Position numbers and translations under genes: made by a program
Assembly: GCA_018660305.1 (NCBI GenBank)
Contig: JABJKO010000039.1
Location: forward strand, 1-13,316
Direction: 5' to 3'
From: Rhodospirillaceae bacterium
GTDB taxonomy: Bacteria; Pseudomonadota; Alphaproteobacteria; MPNO01; UBA2964
DNA: 13,316 nucleotides
Notes under the pieces: generated by a model
What the model was told of the DNA's origin: nothing
What the model saw: the letters and a program-made list of their open reading frames with translations, nothing else
Databases searched by the model: none
Shown: piece by piece, positions 1 to 6,591 of the stretch
Numbering within the stretch: position 1 is the stretch's first letter
How the letters are laid out: every line of letters starts with the position of its first letter

Positions 1-45
1 GCTGGGTGGTCGGGCGGGGGAGCGGGCTGGCACCGATAGGACGAC

Positions 46-50
46 AGGAG
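46..50 (+). promoter_or_regulatory. Ribosome binding site of the alpha/beta hydrolase
   Basis: AGGAG lies six bases before the ATG at 57. It decides the start against the longer open frame that begins near the window edge. Confidence 0.6.
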
Positions 51-56
51 AGAGAC

Positions 57-890
57 ATGGCAGCACCTGACTTAAAAACAATCGATATCGGTAACGGCGA
101 ACGGATCAGCTACCGCGAGGCAGGCAGCGGCACGCCGGTGGTGATCCTGCATGGGCTGGGTGGCCGCTCGGAAAGCTGGGTGCCGCAATATGACGCCCTG
201 TCGGACCGCTACCGTGTCATCGGCTGGGACGCGCCGGGCTATAACCAATCCAGCGAAATGCAGCAGGACGAGCCGCTGATTCCGAATTATGTGCCGGTGA
301 TCAAACGGTTTGTGGATGCGCTGGGTCTCGACAAATTCCATCTGGTGGGCCACTCAGTGGGCACGGTGCTGTCGGCGGCCTTTCATCAGGCTCATTCCGA
401 TCAACTCATCAGCCTGACCCTGGCCGAAGCGGTCATCGGCAACGGCAGCCAGCCAAGGGAAAAGCAGGATGCCGCCATCGCTGCCCGCGCCAACGATTAC
501 GCCGAAATGGGCCCGGCCGAGGTGGCACGCAAGAAGACACCAAACTCGCTCTCACCCAACGCGGACCCGGCAGTGATCGAACAGGCCGTTCAGTTTGCGT
601 CCCAGGTGAAAGTACCCGGCCATCTCAAGCTCGCCGCCGCTCTGATCCGCGTCAACATCTTCGATCATGTTAGCCCGCTGGCCTGTCCCGGCATGATCAT
701 CGCCGGCTCCGACGACCGCTCGGCGCCGGCAGAGTTCGTCAAGCAGATCGCCGATGCCTATCCCGGCATCGCCCACCATGTGATCGACGGCATCGGGCAC
801 CAGATTGCCCTGGAAAAGCCGGAGAAGTTTGTTGGGCTACTGCGGGATCACCTGGATGCGGCCGAGAGCAGCGCCCAGGCGGCGGAGTAG
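57..890 (+). CDS. Alpha/beta hydrolase, esterase-like, substrate unknown
   Basis: This is a 277-residue single-domain alpha/beta hydrolase, a cytoplasmic serine hydrolase by family. The oxyanion-hole segment HGLGG is at residues 32-36. The nucleophile elbow GHSVG puts the catalytic serine at 100. An acid in GSDD is at 219/220, and the histidine in GIGHQIALEKP is at 248, so the triad is complete. The region between roughly 130 and 190 would form the lid that sets specificity. The ATG at 57 is preferred because AGGAG at 46-50 lies six bases upstream, although the frame stays open back to position 6. There is no signal peptide. The stop directly abuts the stop of the convergent gene. Families with this layout include carboxylesterases, C-C bond hydrolases and epoxide- or haloalkane-type enzymes. 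I cannot choose among them, although a proline-rich dehalogenase-type signature is absent. Confidence 0.88.
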   Translation: MAAPDLKTIDIGNGERISYREAGSGTPVVILHGLGGRSESWVPQYDALSDRYRVIGWDAPGYNQSSEMQQDEPLIPNYVPVIKRFVDALGLDKFHLVGHSVGTVLSAAFHQAHSDQLISLTLAEAVIGNGSQPREKQDAAIAARANDYAEMGPAEVARKKTPNSLSPNADPAVIEQAVQFASQVKVPGHLKLAAALIRVNIFDHVSPLACPGMIIAGSDDRSAPAEFVKQIADAYPGIAHHVIDGIGHQIALEKPEKFVGLLRDHLDAAESSAQAAE

Positions 891-1187
891 CTAAATCTCG
901 TCCTCGATGGACGGGTGGCGGAAGCGCGGGCGCAGGATGCGGTAGACGATAGCCGCTGTTACCGCGAACACCAGGAACGGCATCCACCACGGTGCCTCTG
1001 TGTGGCCGATGGCGACGCCAAACCCGGCGATGGCGCCGATACCGATGGAAATGGATTTCGCCTTGCGATAGACCGGGTGATCGATCTTGAGATCCTGATC
1101 AAGTTCTCCCGGGGGCGTCCAGTTTTCTGACTCCGGATAAACACGCGCTATGTCAGGCCGTTTTTTAGGGTCTTCTGTTTCAGCCAT
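891..1187 (-). CDS. Small two-helix membrane protein of unknown function
   Basis: I do not recognise this 98-residue protein. Residues 1-42 are hydrophilic, charged and proline-containing. Two hydrophobic segments follow at about 45-62, glycine-rich and rich in small residues, and about 66-84. The C-terminal tail is basic and then acidic (RPRFRHPSIEDEI). This suggests an inner-membrane hairpin with both ends on the same side. Its ATG lies five bases after the stop of the M20 amidohydrolase, so the two are almost certainly co-transcribed. A possible GGAGAAG ribosome site sits inside the end of the amidohydrolase gene. The stop abuts that of the convergent hydrolase. A function linked to the amidohydrolase is only an inference from position. 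Confidence 0.75.
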   Translation of the reverse strand: MAETEDPKKRPDIARVYPESENWTPPGELDQDLKIDHPVYRKAKSISIGIGAIAGFGVAIGHTEAPWWMPFLVFAVTAAIVYRILRPRFRHPSIEDEI

Positions 1188-1192
1188 ACGCG

Positions 1193-2365
1193 CTACTGCT
1201 TCTCCAGCCTTTTTTCCACCAGACGGGCCCAGTAGCTGGCGCCGATGGCCAGCGCCTCGTCGTTAAAATCGTAATTTGGGTTGTGCAGATAGCAGCCACC
1301 TTCGCCCGATCCGTTGCCGATCCATATATAACAGCCGGGCTTCTCGTTGAGCATGAAGGAAAAATCCTCGGCGCCCATTTTTGGCGCCAAATCGGTAAAG
1401 ACATTGTCGGGTCCCACCACGTCGGCGGCCACATGGACGGCGAAGTCGCTTTCGGCAACGTCATTGACCGTGGCCGGGTAGCCATAGGTGTAGCCCACGT
1501 CGACGGTCACGCCAAACGAGGTTCCTATGCCCGCGGCGACGCGCTCAACGGCTTCCCTGGCCTGTTCCTGAATTTCTTTCTTGAACGACCGCACGGTGCC
1601 CTTGAGGATTACCTCTTCGGGAATGATGTTATAGGTCTCGCCGGCATGGATCTGGGTGATGGAGACCACCACCGATTCCATGGGATCGATGGTGCGGCTG
1701 GCGACGGTCTGCAAGGCGGTCACCAGATGCGCGGCGGCGGTCATCACATCATCGCCGAGATGGGGGAAGGCGGCGTGGGTGCCCTGGCCCGTGATCGTGA
1801 TGTCCAGCGTATCGGCGGCCGCCATGGCCGGGCCGACGCAGACCCCGAAGGTCCCGATATCCTGACCCGGGAAATTGTGCATGCCCCACACCGACTCAGC
1901 GGGGAACAGGTCGAACAGCCCGTCCTTGACCATCTCGCGCCCGCCGCCGGCATGTTCCTCGGCCGGCTGGAAAACGAAATGCACCGTGCCGGCGAAATTC
2001 TTGGTTTCCGACAGGTACTTGGCGGCGCCCAGCAGCATGGTGGTGTGCCCGTCATGGCCGCAGGCATGCATCTTGCCCGGGTTGGTGGAGGCATAATCGT
2101 GTTCGTTCTTTTCCAATATATCCAGCGCATCCATATCGGCCCGTAACGCAATGGCCGGCCCGTCTCCATGGGCGCCTTTCAGGGACCCCACCACACCGGT
2201 CTGCGCCAGCCCCTGATGGATTTCGATGCCGAAGGATTCAAGCTTGCCCGCGACAAAAGCCGCCGTCTGATGCTCCTCGAAGGCGGTCTCCGGATGCGCA
2301 TGGATATGACGCCGCCATTCGGTCATATCCGGCTGAAAATCGGCGATACGGTTGATGATCGGCAT
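1193..2365 (-). CDS. M20 family amidohydrolase (hippurate hydrolase / N-acyl amino acid amidohydrolase type)
   Basis: This 390-residue metallopeptidase-family hydrolase cleaves the amide of N-acyl amino acids or related compounds, releasing acid and amine. The family uses a two-metal centre. Visible ligands and motifs are RRHIHAHPE at 18-26, CGHDGH at 102-107 with C102 and H104, the catalytic and ligand pair E136/E137 in QPAEE, H163 in GMHN, and H361 near the C-terminus in CYLHNPNYDFND. The insert dimerisation domain lies at about 190-300 (ITGQGTHAAFPH onward). Length is typical of the hippurate/IAA-amino-acid hydrolase branch. The ATG at 2365 is chosen because GAGGAA sits six bases upstream. 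The open frame extends to 2500, but that part is unlike the family. It is the first gene of a minus-strand pair with the small membrane protein and is divergent from the acyl-CoA dehydrogenase. The true acyl group is unknown. Confidence 0.92.
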   Translation of the reverse strand: MPIINRIADFQPDMTEWRRHIHAHPETAFEEHQTAAFVAGKLESFGIEIHQGLAQTGVVGSLKGAHGDGPAIALRADMDALDILEKNEHDYASTNPGKMHACGHDGHTTMLLGAAKYLSETKNFAGTVHFVFQPAEEHAGGGREMVKDGLFDLFPAESVWGMHNFPGQDIGTFGVCVGPAMAAADTLDITITGQGTHAAFPHLGDDVMTAAAHLVTALQTVASRTIDPMESVVVSITQIHAGETYNIIPEEVILKGTVRSFKKEIQEQAREAVERVAAGIGTSFGVTVDVGYTYGYPATVNDVAESDFAVHVAADVVGPDNVFTDLAPKMGAEDFSFMLNEKPGCYIWIGNGSGEGGCYLHNPNYDFNDEALAIGASYWARLVEKRLEKQ

Positions 2366-2415
2366 GGTGCGTTCCTCTGGTTCTCCAAGCGGAGGGTTCC
2401 GCGTTGGCGGTCTTG

Positions 2416-2421
2416 TGTCAA
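2416..2421 (-). promoter_or_regulatory. Possible -35 box for the amidohydrolase operon
   Basis: On the minus strand a perfect TTGACA, preceded by C as in the alphaproteobacterial CTTGAC consensus, lies about 50 bases upstream of the amidohydrolase ATG. No convincing -10 hexamer is seen at 16-18 bases spacing, so this rests on the -35 match alone. Confidence 0.25.
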
Positions 2422-2440
2422 GCGGCGAGGCCGCGCTCCC

Positions 2441-2468
2441 TTGCAGGAATGCGCCGGTGGTGTACAAA
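2441..2468 (+). promoter_or_regulatory. Possible promoter of the acyl-CoA dehydrogenase
   Basis: TTGCAG at 2441-2446 and TACAAA at 2463-2468 are separated by 16 bases, a plausible housekeeping -35/-10 pair with partial matches to consensus. Transcription would begin about 24 bases before the ATG, leaving room for the ribosome site GAGGGA. The pair falls inside the 133-base divergent region shared with the amidohydrolase. Confidence 0.3.
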
Positions 2469-2498
2469 CGGGGCGTTTCGTTCGACTCGAGGGAATCC

Positions 2499-3653
2499 AT
2501 GTCCGAAGACTATACCGATATCCGCGATGCCGTTGCCAAGCTGTGCGCCCAGTTTCCCGGCGAATACTGGCGCGAGAAGGATCGCGAGCGCGCGTATCCC
2601 ACTGAATTCGTCAAGGCGCTGACCGAGGCGGGCTATCTCTCCGTGCTGATCCCGGAAGAATTTGGCGGCAGCGGGCTGGGGATTTCGGCGGCGGCGGCGA
2701 TCATGGAAGAGATCCAGAAATCCGGCTGTAACGGGGCCGCCTGTCACGCCCAGATGTACACCATGGGCACCGTATTGCGGCACGGCACCGACGCGCAGAA
2801 ACAGGCCTACCTGCCCAAGATCGCCGCCGGTGAGCTGCGGCTGCAGGCGTTCGGCGTGACCGAGCCCACCAGCGGCACCGACACGCTCAATCTGCGGACC
2901 ACCGCCGTGAAAGACGGCAATGACAGTTATGTGGTCAACGGCCAGAAGATCTGGACGTCGCGGGCCGAACATTCCGATCTGATGCTGTTGCTGGCCCGCA
3001 CCACGCCAAAGGATCAGGTGCAAAAGCGCACCGATGGTCTGTCGGTCTTTATTGTCGATATGCAGGAGGCACTGGGCAACGGTCTTGAGATCAAGCCCAT
3101 CCGCACCATGATCAACCATGCCACCACCGAGGTGTTCTTCGACAATCTGAAGATCCCCGCCGACAGTCTGGTGGGCGAGGAAGGCAAGGGGTTCCGTTAT
3201 ATCCTGTCGGGCATGAATGCCGAGCGTATCCTGATCGGCGCCGAATGTATCGGCGATGCAAGATGGCTCATCGACAAGGCGGCGTCCTATGCCCGCGACC
3301 GATCGGTGTTCGGCCGGCCCATCGGCCAGAACCAGGGCATCCAGTTCCCCATCGCCGAAAGCTACGCCCAGACCGAGGCCGCGGATCTGATGGTCAAGCG
3401 CGCCGCGGAACTCTATGAGGCGGGGGAGAATTGCGGCGCCGAGGCCAACATGGCCAAGTATCTGGCCGCCGAGGCCTCGTGGAAGGCGGCGGATATGTGC
3501 ATGCAGACCTATGGCGGGTTCGCCTTCGCCGAGGAATATGACGTGGAGCGCAAGTTCCGCGAAACGCGGCTCTACCGCATCGCGCCTGTTTCAACCAATT
3601 TGATCCTGTCGTTCCTCGCCGAACACGTGCTCGATCTGCCACGGTCGTATTGA
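2499..3653 (+). CDS. Acyl-CoA dehydrogenase, catalytic Glu at the isovaleryl/long-chain position
   Basis: This FAD-dependent alpha,beta-dehydrogenase of acyl-CoA has 384 residues, the usual length. An N-terminal helical domain (1-115) is followed by the beta-domain with the flavin motif FGVTEPTSGTD (118-128) and WTSRAEHSD (152-160). The C-terminal helical domain carries RDRSVFGRPIGQNQ (267-279) and YGGFAFAEEYDVERKFRETR (338-357). In medium-chain enzymes the base is the Glu of the YEGT motif. Here that site reads IAPVST with proline at 363. A glutamate is present at 242 in NAERIL, which aligns by eye with the Glu254/Glu261 position of isovaleryl- and long-chain acyl-CoA dehydrogenases. The start ATG has GAGGGA just upstream. 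Electrons would pass to ETF. CoA-transferase and hydratase genes downstream suggest a role in acid catabolism; the substrate is unknown. Confidence 0.93.
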   Translation: MSEDYTDIRDAVAKLCAQFPGEYWREKDRERAYPTEFVKALTEAGYLSVLIPEEFGGSGLGISAAAAIMEEIQKSGCNGAACHAQMYTMGTVLRHGTDAQKQAYLPKIAAGELRLQAFGVTEPTSGTDTLNLRTTAVKDGNDSYVVNGQKIWTSRAEHSDLMLLLARTTPKDQVQKRTDGLSVFIVDMQEALGNGLEIKPIRTMINHATTEVFFDNLKIPADSLVGEEGKGFRYILSGMNAERILIGAECIGDARWLIDKAASYARDRSVFGRPIGQNQGIQFPIAESYAQTEAADLMVKRAAELYEAGENCGAEANMAKYLAAEASWKAADMCMQTYGGFAFAEEYDVERKFRETRLYRIAPVSTNLILSFLAEHVLDLPRSY

Positions 3654-3685
3654 GGCGGTCAGAAATGTGTTGCGTGGTAGACAAT

Positions 3686-3773
3686 CACCCCCACCCCAAC
3701 CCTCCCCCCTCAAGGGGGAGGGAGTTAGAGAATTCCCTCCCCCCAACGAGGGGGAGGGCTAGGGTGGGGGGGT
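3686..3773. repeat. G/C-rich palindromic intergenic element (nested hairpins)
   Basis: Two hairpins sit within a larger imperfect palindrome. Hairpin 1 pairs CCCTCCCCC (3700-3708) with GGGGGAGGG (3714-3722) around a 5-base loop. Hairpin 2 pairs CCCTCCCCC (3735-3743) with GGGGGAGGG (3750-3758) around a 6-base loop. The outer arms, CACCCCCACCCC on the left and GGGTGGGGGGGTG on the right, are also near-complementary, so the whole unit can alternatively fold as one long stem with the AT-richer centre AGTTAGAGAATT at its tip. It lies between the stop of the acyl-CoA dehydrogenase and the start of the CoA-transferase. It resembles dispersed palindromic intergenic repeats known in alphaproteobacteria. 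Only one copy is in the window, so repetition cannot be shown here. It may stop or process transcripts between the two genes. Confidence 0.8.
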
Positions 3774-3816
3774 GTCTCAACATCCTCGTTGGTTTTTATA
3801 TTTTGTGGAGCCATCC

Positions 3817-4938
3817 ATGACCCGCCCCCTCGAAGGCACGCTGGTGGTGTCGCTGGAACAGGCAGTGGCGGCGCCGTTCTGTTCGTCGCGGCTGGCCGAT
3901 GCCGGCGCGCGGGTCATCAAAATCGAACGGGCCGAGGGAGATTTCGCGCGCGGCTATGACAGCGTGGTCCATGGCGAATCCGCCTATTTCGTGTGGCTCA
4001 ACCGCGGCAAGGAATCCCTGACCCTCAATATCAAGGATGCGGACGATCTCGCGCTGCTGAAGCGTATCCTCACCAGCGCCGATGTGTTCATCCAGAATCT
4101 CGCGCCGGGCGCCGCCGCACGCGCCGGGCTCGGGTCCGACGTGCTGCGGGAAGCCAACAAGCGTCTGATCACCATCGATATCTCGGGCTATGGCGAGGAC
4201 GGCGCGTACGCCGACATGAAGGCCTATGATTTGCTGGTGCAGGCGGAAAGCGGGCTCTGTTCAGTCACCGGCCGTGCCGAGGGCCCCGGCCGCGTCGGCG
4301 TGTCGGCCTGCGATATCTCGTGCGGTATGTACAGCTATATGGCGGTGCTGGAAGCGCTCATCGCGCGCGGCATCAGCGGCGAGGGGACGTCCATCAAGAC
4401 ATCCCTGTTCGAAGGCATGGCCGACTGGATGAACGTGCCACTGCTGCAATACGATTATGCCGGCACCATGCCGAAACGCGTCGGACTCAACCACCCGTCC
4501 ATCGCGCCCTACGGGGCGTATCCCACACAGGAGGGCGGCGAAATTCTCATCGCCATCCAGAACGAGCGCGAGTTCGTGCGGCTGGCATCGGACGTGCTGG
4601 AACGCCCCGACATGCCCGACGATCCCCTGTTCCATAACAATGAGTCCCGCTGCGCCAACCGCCCGGCGATGGATGAGATCATCATCGGCGCCTTTACTGC
4701 CGTGGACCGGACGACGCTCATAAAACGCCTGCGTGACGCCGCCATCGCGTTCGGTGAAGTCAACGACCTCGCCGGGCTCTCAGCCCACCCGGCCCTGCGC
4801 CGCATCGAGGTGGACAGCCCCACCGGTCCGGTCGCCATGGTCGCCCCACCGGCCCGCCACGACGGCGTGACGCCGGATCTGGGGCCTGTACCGGCGGTGG
4901 GGGAACATTCGGACAGGATTCGCAAGGAGTTCGAATAA
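3817..4938 (+). CDS. CaiB/BaiF family (class III) CoA-transferase
   Basis: This 373-residue class III CoA-transferase moves CoA from a donor thioester such as succinyl-CoA to a free carboxylate through an aspartyl intermediate. The N-terminal CoA-binding Rossmann-like region includes the RLADAGARVIKIE motif (25-37) and NRGKESLTLN (62-71). The catalytic aspartate is D138 in the conserved KAYDLLVQAESGL segment, followed by a glycine-rich TGRAEGPGRVG. The interlocked-dimer C-terminal part runs through NHPSIAPYGAYPT (225-237) to the end. ATG 3817 is chosen with TGGAG six bases upstream. An in-frame GTG at 3772 lies inside the palindromic element and adds non-homologous residues. The stop TAA overlaps the ATG of the membrane protein gene (TAATG). 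Length is slightly short of the roughly 400-residue family norm. Neighbours suggest activation of an organic acid for catabolism. Confidence 0.9.
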   Translation: MTRPLEGTLVVSLEQAVAAPFCSSRLADAGARVIKIERAEGDFARGYDSVVHGESAYFVWLNRGKESLTLNIKDADDLALLKRILTSADVFIQNLAPGAAARAGLGSDVLREANKRLITIDISGYGEDGAYADMKAYDLLVQAESGLCSVTGRAEGPGRVGVSACDISCGMYSYMAVLEALIARGISGEGTSIKTSLFEGMADWMNVPLLQYDYAGTMPKRVGLNHPSIAPYGAYPTQEGGEILIAIQNEREFVRLASDVLERPDMPDDPLFHNNESRCANRPAMDEIIIGAFTAVDRTTLIKRLRDAAIAFGEVNDLAGLSAHPALRRIEVDSPTGPVAMVAPPARHDGVTPDLGPVPAVGEHSDRIRKEFE

Positions 4939-5696
4939 TGGCGGCTGGACTGCCCGGTCCTGCCTTCCCCAAAATTCCGGTCAAGCAGGTCGCGACCGAA
5001 ACATACTGGTCGATGTGGGGAAACCGTCACCGTGCCGCCCGTTTGGCGATCCTTCCCCTAATTCTTTGCACCGCACTGTATTTGGCGCAGGACAAACTAA
5101 TATCCTCAAGTACGTTGGAATTGATTTCCAACGCTATCATTAGCTTTATTTTTCTGCTGCTTGTCACACTGATCACGATCCCTTTTCAAGTGGCAATACA
5201 CAGGCTCACTTATCCAGGCTTCGATTTTGACCGGGGATCATATGGTCCGCCGCTTGCAATAATTTATAAGTTTTATTTTCTATATTCTATTTTATTGTCG
5301 AGTTTACCCATCATTATTATTAGCATAATTTATACTTTGATTAATGCGCTGAATATTTTTCTAATTAGTATTTTAACCGCTTTTATCAGCAGTATAATTT
5401 GCGTCTATATATTGGCCTCGTTTATGCTGGTCTTTCCTGAAATGGCCATCGGCGTTAAACCCGACCTTGTTCGTGTTTGGTGGATGTTACGGGGAAATGT
5501 GCTCCGGTTAATCCTGACTATCATTATGACGACAGCGCCGGCGTTTTTCCTGAACGCCATCGGAATCGTGGTTTATGGCGCCTTTTCGTTGCTTATACTT
5601 GGACTGTGGGCGTGCACTCTTTCAATTTGCTACTTTCATATTACCGGTCGGCAGCTTCTGTCGGGTGACACTGAGGTCGTCGCCGAAGATCCATAG
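4938..5696 (+). CDS. AT-rich multi-spanning membrane protein, function unknown
   Basis: This 252-residue integral membrane protein has about six hydrophobic segments, near 34-50, 63-87, 110-133, 137-167, 188-208 and 211-235. The cytosolic N-terminus is hydrophilic (WSMWGNRHRAAR) and the C-terminus is acidic. The pattern FPEMAIGV...WWMLRGNVLRL (166-191) resembles a motif in uncharacterised YciC-like alphaproteobacterial membrane proteins, so an intact protein is likely. Its ATG overlaps the CoA-transferase stop, indicating translational coupling. Base composition is unlike all neighbours: positions 5281-5400 contain only 28 G/C of 120 by my count. The codons are rich in ATT, ATA, TTA and TTT, whereas flanking genes are near 60 percent GC. 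This suggests foreign origin or relaxed codon choice. A transport role for the pathway acid is possible but unsupported. Confidence 0.82.
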   Translation: MAAGLPGPAFPKIPVKQVATETYWSMWGNRHRAARLAILPLILCTALYLAQDKLISSSTLELISNAIISFIFLLLVTLITIPFQVAIHRLTYPGFDFDRGSYGPPLAIIYKFYFLYSILLSSLPIIIISIIYTLINALNIFLISILTAFISSIICVYILASFMLVFPEMAIGVKPDLVRVWWMLRGNVLRLILTIIMTTAPAFFLNAIGIVVYGAFSLLILGLWACTLSICYFHITGRQLLSGDTEVVAEDP

Positions 5697-5737
5697 CTCC
5701 CCCGGTTGATAAAATTTGTGATCGAGCTGAAACCATA

Positions 5738-5743
5738 AGGAAA
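5738..5743 (+). promoter_or_regulatory. Ribosome binding site supporting a TTG start
   Basis: AGGAAA lies seven bases upstream of TTG at 5751. No ATG or GTG occurs in frame at the right distance, so this site fixes the hydratase start. Confidence 0.55.
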
Positions 5744-5750
5744 GCTTGTC

Positions 5751-6590
5751 TTGGATAATTACGACGACTGGATCGGCAAGACCTCCTCCACCGAGGCGCT
5801 GGTGACGGCCTATCAGGCCGATGCGCTGACGGCGACGCTGGACCGCGATGATCCACCCTTCAAGGAAGGTGACGCGATCCCGCCGGGCTGGCATCTGTTT
5901 TATATGCGCGAGGTAACAAAACTGCGCGACACGGCGCGGGACGGCCATCCCAAGAAGGGTGACTTCCTGCCGCCCATCGATCTGCCTCGGCGCATGTGGG
6001 CCGGCACCCACGCCACCTATCACAAGCCCATCCGGGTGGGTGAAATGATCAAACAGGTAAGCATCATCGAGGCGGTGACGCCCAAGGTTGGCAAGACCGG
6101 GCCGCTGGTGTTTCTCAAGCTCAAGCACGAAATTTCAGGCGAGGACGGGCTGGCGACCACGGAATTACAGGACGTGGTCTATCGCGAGGAGGCCGCCCCC
6201 GGCGCCGTGGCGCCCCTGCCGCCGCCGGCCCCTGGCGAGGCGGTGTGGAAACGCGCCATCCATCCGACGCCGGTGCTGCTGTTCCGCTATTCGGCCCTGA
6301 CCATGAACAGTCACCGTATCCATTACGACCGGACTTATGTGACCGAGGTGGAAAAATACCCCGGCCTGCTGGTCCACGGACCGCTGACTTTTACGCTTCT
6401 CTTGGATCTGTTCCGCCGCGAAATGCCTGAGACAACGCTCAAGACATTTGCCGTGCGCGCCGTCTCACCGCTGTATGACATTTACGATTTCTCGGTGGAG
6501 GGCACGCCAAATGACGACGGCAGTTCCGCCACCCTCTGGGCACTGAACCACGAAGGCCGTCTGGCCATGTCCGCCGAGGCGACGTTTTAG
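5751..6590 (+). CDS. Double-hotdog MaoC/HTD2-like acyl-CoA hydratase (mesaconyl-C4-CoA or itaconyl-CoA hydratase type)
   Basis: This 279-residue protein has two hotdog halves. The N-terminal FAS1-like/MaoC_N half covers about 1-145, with PPGWHLFYM at 44-52 and THATYHKPIRVGE at 86-98. The C-terminal half covers about 170-279 and carries the hydratase signature NSHRIHYDRTYVTEVEKYPG (186-205) followed by LLVHGPL (206-212). The histidines and aspartate of HRIHYD are the likely active site. The closest family I recall is 3-methylfumaryl-CoA (mesaconyl-C4-CoA) hydratase, which adds water to a branched dicarboxylyl-CoA. Other members act on different enoyl-CoAs. The start is TTG at 5751, with AGGAAA seven bases upstream. 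It follows the membrane gene after 54 bases. The stop lies one base from that of convergent glk. The substrate assignment is tentative. Confidence 0.85.
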   Translation: MDNYDDWIGKTSSTEALVTAYQADALTATLDRDDPPFKEGDAIPPGWHLFYMREVTKLRDTARDGHPKKGDFLPPIDLPRRMWAGTHATYHKPIRVGEMIKQVSIIEAVTPKVGKTGPLVFLKLKHEISGEDGLATTELQDVVYREEAAPGAVAPLPPPAPGEAVWKRAIHPTPVLLFRYSALTMNSHRIHYDRTYVTEVEKYPGLLVHGPLTFTLLLDLFRREMPETTLKTFAVRAVSPLYDIYDFSVEGTPNDDGSSATLWALNHEGRLAMSAEATF

Positions 6591-6591
6591 G

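Noticed and set aside
1283..2146. Plus-strand open frame opposite the M20 amidohydrolase
   Set aside because: It mirrors the metal-site codons of the real gene and has no independent support.
3700..3758. CRISPR-like repeats from the two similar hairpins
   Set aside because: There are only two units, each a self-complementary G/C tract, with no spacer regularity. They form a palindromic element, not an array.
3797..3802. TATATT as a -10 box for the CoA-transferase
   Set aside because: A start site about seven bases downstream would fall within the ribosome binding site, and there is no -35 match at the right distance.
3772..3816. Upstream GTG start for the CoA-transferase
   Set aside because: It lies at the edge of the palindromic element, lacks a ribosome site and adds residues unlike the family. 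The ATG at 3817 has TGGAG at good spacing.
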